A stretch of DNA of 16,856 nucleotides, from the NCBI GenBank assembly GCA_028290925.1, contig JAQGIX010000097.1, forward strand, positions 1 to 16,856, given 5' to 3'. Of this stretch, positions 14,491 to 16,856 are shown in pieces. Numbering within the stretch: position 1 is the first letter of the stretch; every line of letters begins with the position of its first letter. The notes under the pieces were generated by a model, which made no database searches, was not told the origin of the DNA, and worked only from the letters and a program-made list of their open reading frames with translations. A program made the translations under genes and the position numbers. The stretch comes from Phenylobacterium sp. Lineage in GTDB: Bacteria; Pseudomonadota; Alphaproteobacteria; Caulobacterales; Caulobacteraceae.

Positions 14491-14524
14491 ACAAACGAAA
14501 GCGGGGGCCCCGAAGGACCCCCGC
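14491..14524 (-). terminator. Intrinsic terminator of the glnK-amtB operon with UUCG tetraloop
   Basis: On the minus strand GCGGGGGUCC, loop UUCG, then GGGCCCCCGC give ten continuous pairs (one U-G), closed by the very stable C(UUCG)G tetraloop. The tail is UUUCGUUUGU. It begins 30 bases after the amtB stop. Confidence 0.85.
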
Positions 14525-14554
14525 CGCCAACTCTCCGAACTGAGGTCCGGGGTG

Positions 14555-15997
14555 TCAGGCCTGGACCACTTCCCCGTGGAGGTTGATGTCGAGACCCTCG
14601 ACTTCGACCTCTTCCGAGACCCGCAGGCCGATCGTGTACTTGATCACCAGGAGGATCACGAAGGTCACCGCGCCGCAGTAGAGGAAGGTCGCGCCGATAT
14701 CCTCCAGCTGCAGGATCATCTGGTGGGGGTTGTGGTCGTGGATCCACCCCTTGCCCACCGAGTTGATGGCGCTGGAGGCGAAGACCCCGGTGAGCAGGGC
14801 GCCGAGCGCGCCGCCGACCCCGTGCACGCCCCAGGCGTCGAGAGCGTCGTCGTAGCCGAAGATCTTCTTCACGTGGACCGCCGAGATGTAGCAGACCACG
14901 CCGGCCGCGAGGCCGATCAAGAGGGCGTCCATCGGGTTGACGAAGCCGGAGGCCGGGGTGATCGCCACCAGGCCCGCGACGGCGCCGGACACCATGCCGA
15001 GCACCGAGGGCTTCTTGGCGATGATCCATTCGCAGACCATCCAGGCGAGCGTGGCGCCGGCGGTGGCGATCTGGGTCGCCACGGCGGCCATGCCGGCGTT
15101 GACGTTGGAGGTCACCGCCGAACCGGCGTTGAAGCCGAACCAGCCAACCCAGAGCAGAGACGCGCCGATGACGCTGTAGGCCAGGTTGTGCGGGGCCATG
15201 TTCTCGGTCCCGAGGCCCTTGCGCTTGCCGAGCATCAGCGCGGCCACCAGGCCGGCGGTGCCGGCGTTCAGGTGGACGACGGTGCCGCCCGCGTAGTCCA
15301 GCGCACCCGCAGCGCCCAGCCAGCCGCCGCCCCACACCCAGTGGGCGATCGGGCAATAGACCAGCAGCAGCCAGGAGCCCATGAAGGCGAGGAAGGCGGA
15401 GAACTTCATGCGGTCCGCGAGCGCGCCGGCGATCAGCGCCGGGGTGATGATCGCGAAGGTCATCTGGAAGAACATGTAGACGGACTCAGGGATGGTCGGC
15501 GCCAGCGAACTGGTGGCGTTCAGCCCCATCGGGCCGAGCAGCAGGTACTTCACCCCGCCGATCAGCTTGTTGTTCGCGCCCCCGTCCGTGAAGGCGATCG
15601 AGTAGCCGATGACCATCCAAAGCACGGTGATCAGGGCGGTGGCGGCGAAGCTCTGGGCCAGGGTGGCCAGGATGTTCTTCTTGCGCACCATGCCGGCGTA
15701 GAACAGCGCCAGCCCGGGGATGGTCATCATCAGGACCAGCACCGAGGAGGTGAGCATCCAGGCCGTGTCGCCGGTGTCGATCTTGGGCGGCGTCGGCGCG
15801 GCGGCCGGAGCCGGAGCAGCGGCCGCCGGGGCTGCGGCTGCGGGCGCGGCGGCCGTGGTGTTGGTGTCCGTGACCGTGGTGTTGGTCGTCGTGGTGTTGC
15901 TCGCCGTCTGGGCGAGGGCCGAGCCCGCCAGGGGGCCTCCGGCCAGGGCGGCGACGAGCGCAATCGCCGCCAGCCGCTTGAGCTTCATGAATGTCAT
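14555..15997 (-). CDS. amtB: Ammonium transporter AmtB with signal peptide and long N-terminal linker
   Basis: The 480-residue trimeric inner-membrane channel takes up ammonium. A signal peptide (residues 1-29, ending GSALA) is followed by a low-complexity extracytoplasmic segment rich in Thr/Asn (31-48) and then Ala/Pro (49-71). The channel follows from about residue 78 with eleven predicted helices. Key residues are present: F177/F181 in FFQMTFA at the external gate, D234 and H242 in LDYAGGTVVH, and H392 in GVHGVGG. The two pore histidines are 150 residues apart, as in E. coli AmtB. The C-terminal tail (GLRVSEEVEVEGLDINLHGE) is the conserved GlnK-docking element. ATG 15995-15997 has AAGGGG upstream; ATG 15988 is an alternative. 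It lies 28 bases after glnK, so the two form an operon in which GlnK blocks the channel when nitrogen is plentiful. Confidence 0.96.
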   Translation of the reverse strand: MTFMKLKRLAAIALVAALAGGPLAGSALAQTASNTTTTNTTVTDTNTTAAAPAAAAPAAAAPAPAAAPTPPKIDTGDTAWMLTSSVLVLMMTIPGLALFYAGMVRKKNILATLAQSFAATALITVLWMVIGYSIAFTDGGANNKLIGGVKYLLLGPMGLNATSSLAPTIPESVYMFFQMTFAIITPALIAGALADRMKFSAFLAFMGSWLLLVYCPIAHWVWGGGWLGAAGALDYAGGTVVHLNAGTAGLVAALMLGKRKGLGTENMAPHNLAYSVIGASLLWVGWFGFNAGSAVTSNVNAGMAAVATQIATAGATLAWMVCEWIIAKKPSVLGMVSGAVAGLVAITPASGFVNPMDALLIGLAAGVVCYISAVHVKKIFGYDDALDAWGVHGVGGALGALLTGVFASSAINSVGKGWIHDHNPHQMILQLEDIGATFLYCGAVTFVILLVIKYTIGLRVSEEVEVEGLDINLHGEVVQA

Positions 15998-16025
15998 TGG
16001 ATTTCCCCTTGTCCCGATGCTGTCG

Positions 16026-16364
16026 TCAAAGCGCCGCCGAGCCGGTCTCGCCGGTCCGGATGCGAACGGCTTCCTCGACGTTCAGGACGAAGATCTTGCC
16101 GTCGCCGATCTTGCCCGTGGCGGCCGCGGCCTTGATGGCCTCAACCGCCTTGCCGACCGCGGAGTCCTCGACCACCGCTTCGAGCTGCACCTTTGGCAGG
16201 AAGTTCACCTGGTACTCAGCCCCTCGGTAGATTTCCGTCTGCCCTCGCTGCCGGCCGTAGCCTTTGACTTCCGAGACCGTCAGCCCCTCAACGCCGGCGC
16301 CGACGAGCGCTTCGCGCACGTCGTCCAGCTTGAAAGGCTTCACGATCGCCATGATGAGTTTCAT
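16026..16364 (-). CDS. glnK: Nitrogen regulatory protein P-II
   Basis: A 112-residue trimeric cytoplasmic signal protein binding ATP/ADP and 2-oxoglutarate. The order is MKLIMAIVKPFKLDDVREAL, T-loop GYGRQRGQTEIYRGAEYQV, and the B-loop/C-loop TGKIGDGKIFVLNVEEAVRIRTGE. Tyr51, the uridylylation site (in RGAEY), and Q39 of the T-loop are kept. Direct linkage to amtB identifies it as the GlnK-type paralogue that docks on the transporter; a separate GlnB probably exists elsewhere in the genome. Full length and intact. The Shine-Dalgarno is a GGGAGCGAG run just upstream of ATG 16362-16364. Expression under nitrogen limitation is expected from the family, but I find no convincing sigma-54 or NtrC site upstream. 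Confidence 0.96.
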   Translation of the reverse strand: MKLIMAIVKPFKLDDVREALVGAGVEGLTVSEVKGYGRQRGQTEIYRGAEYQVNFLPKVQLEAVVEDSAVGKAVEAIKAAAATGKIGDGKIFVLNVEEAVRIRTGETGSAAL

Positions 16365-16405
16365 CCGCTCGCTCCCGCGCGACCCCTCCTGAGAGACGGC
16401 CCCAC

Positions 16406-16421
16406 CTTGTGTTGCTACAAG
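16406..16421. promoter_or_regulatory. Inverted repeat CTTGT-N6-ACAAG upstream of glnK
   Basis: CTTGT (16406-16410) and ACAAG (16417-16421) lie 42 bp upstream of the glnK start codon in a GC-rich background. The position fits an operator or core promoter site; it does not match the NtrC consensus. No regulator is assigned. Confidence 0.3.
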
Positions 16422-16521
16422 AGCCGCCCGCTTGGTCCCCCTCGCGACGACGGGCGAACGCTAGCGGTGGAGCCGGGCGGGGAAGCGTGCGCTCGGCCCC
16501 TGACACGAAAGAAGGCGGGTT

Positions 16522-16558
16522 GCGCCCAAGCTTTGGGCGCCCCTTAGGCATGGCGCCC
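16522..16558. promoter_or_regulatory. Overlapping, mutually exclusive hairpins
   Basis: GCGCCCAA (16522-16529) pairs perfectly with TTGGGCGC (16533-16540). The same right arm, extended to GGGCGCC (16535-16541), also pairs perfectly with GGCGCCC (16552-16558). Only one pairing can form at a time. It may be an attenuator-like element in a glnK leader or a compound protein site. Confidence 0.4.
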
Positions 16559-16593
16559 GAAAATCAGGCGGCGGGTCGTGAGTGAGCGGTGGA

Positions 16594-16609
16594 TTCACGA
16601 ACGCGTGAA
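16594..16609. promoter_or_regulatory. Inverted repeat TTCACG-N4-CGTGAA
   Basis: A perfect 6-4-6 dyad immediately before the candidate -35 box of the rightward gene, a common position for an activator or repressor site. The factor is unknown. Confidence 0.35.
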
Positions 16610-16610
16610 G

Positions 16611-16640
16611 TTGGAAACTCGCCACATTCCAGCGCATAAA
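16611..16640 (+). promoter_or_regulatory. Candidate sigma-70 promoter of the right-edge gene
   Basis: TTGGAA (16611-16616) and CATAAA (16635-16640), spaced 18 bases, lie about 80 bp upstream of ATG 16721. This is a sequence match only. Confidence 0.35.
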
Positions 16641-16720
16641 GCGGCCGAGCGCGCGCCTTCCGGCGAGGGGAGGGCGGGCGCGCCCAAGTCCGAGCTTCCA
16701 CTCCACGTCCGAGGAACCGA

Positions 16721-16856
16721 ATGATCGCCAATCGTTTGCTGACCGCCGCGGCCTGCGCCGCCCTCGCCGCCGGAGCCTGCTCCGCCGCCTGGGGCCAGAC
16801 GCCCCAGACCGCCCAGACCCAGGGCCAGGCCCGGGCCGCCACGGGCAAGCCCACCA
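16721..16856 (+). CDS. Exported protein, N-terminus only (runs off right edge)
   Basis: The first 45 codons are visible. The leader MIANRLLTAAACAALAAGAC then SAAWGQ is a typical signal peptide with probable cleavage after AWG or nearby. The mature start is Gln/Thr/Ala-rich (TPQTAQTQGQARAATG). A lipoprotein signal around AAGAC is possible but the match is poor. GAGGAA lies six bases before the ATG. Nothing seen identifies the family. It is transcribed away from glnK across a shared regulatory region. Confidence 0.7.
   Translation, partial: MIANRLLTAAACAALAAGACSAAWGQTPQTAQTQGQARAATGKPT

Larger units (their letters stand above)
16365..16720. other. Divergent regulatory region between glnK and an exported protein
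   Basis: This 356-bp stretch carries no credible gene. It contains several inverted repeats (16406-16421, 16522-16558, 16594-16609) and a sigma-70-like pair pointing right (16611-16640), listed separately. The density of palindromes suggests regulated transcription in at least one direction. Confidence 0.6.

Noticed and set aside
16365..16480. Sigma-54 promoter or NtrC sites upstream of glnK
   Set aside because: No GG-N10-GC element close to TGGCACG-N4-TTGC and no TGCACC-N5-GGTGCA dyad was found.

Overview
The window is about 70% GC by eye and densely coded, with almost no mobile DNA. It most resembles a free-living alphaproteobacterium, probably in the Caulobacteraceae (Caulobacter/Phenylobacterium-like). 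That placement is inference from gene content: an SdpA-like lytic transglycosylase, an HWE-type histidine kinase, an alphaproteobacterial family-4-like uracil-DNA glycosylase, ETF-QO, and a glnK-amtB pair. No rRNA, tRNA, CRISPR array, integrase or insertion sequence was recognised.

Left part (1-2660): three minus-strand housekeeping genes, namely the N-terminal part of a periplasmic lytic transglycosylase-like protein, a uracil-DNA glycosylase and a YCII-domain protein. They are followed by a decayed fragment of an HWE histidine kinase C-terminus. Then comes a plus-strand exported SnoaL/NTF2-like protein whose ribosome binding site lies in a small hairpin.

Middle (2775-6865): a plus-strand pair of a DUF4267-like membrane protein and a zinc-dependent alcohol dehydrogenase. 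The dehydrogenase frame is interrupted by a single in-frame amber codon. It abuts, tail to tail, an intact HWE histidine kinase with a PAS domain. Next is a sphingosine-1-phosphate-lyase-like PLP enzyme in which the expected Schiff-base lysine reads as arginine.

Accessory stretch (6866-8657): a small RTX calcium-binding protein with unusual His/Asp-rich N-terminal repeats, a ribbon-helix-helix protein, an AT-rich divergent intergenic region, and a small conserved-looking protein of unknown function.

Right part (8790-16856): core metabolism. ETF-ubiquinone oxidoreductase, a TPR lipoprotein and IspE run in one direction and look like one transcription unit. A type II NADH dehydrogenase converges on them. 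A glnK-amtB nitrogen-sensing and ammonium-uptake operon ends in a textbook UUCG-loop terminator. A long divergent regulatory region rich in inverted repeats separates glnK from an exported protein that runs off the right edge.

I do not see a complete novel system. The most notable signals are two apparent single-base lesions in neighbouring enzymes (amber codon and lost PLP lysine), a kinase gene fossil close to an intact paralogue, a glycosylase lacking half of its Fe-S cysteines, and several unexplained palindromes in divergent promoters.
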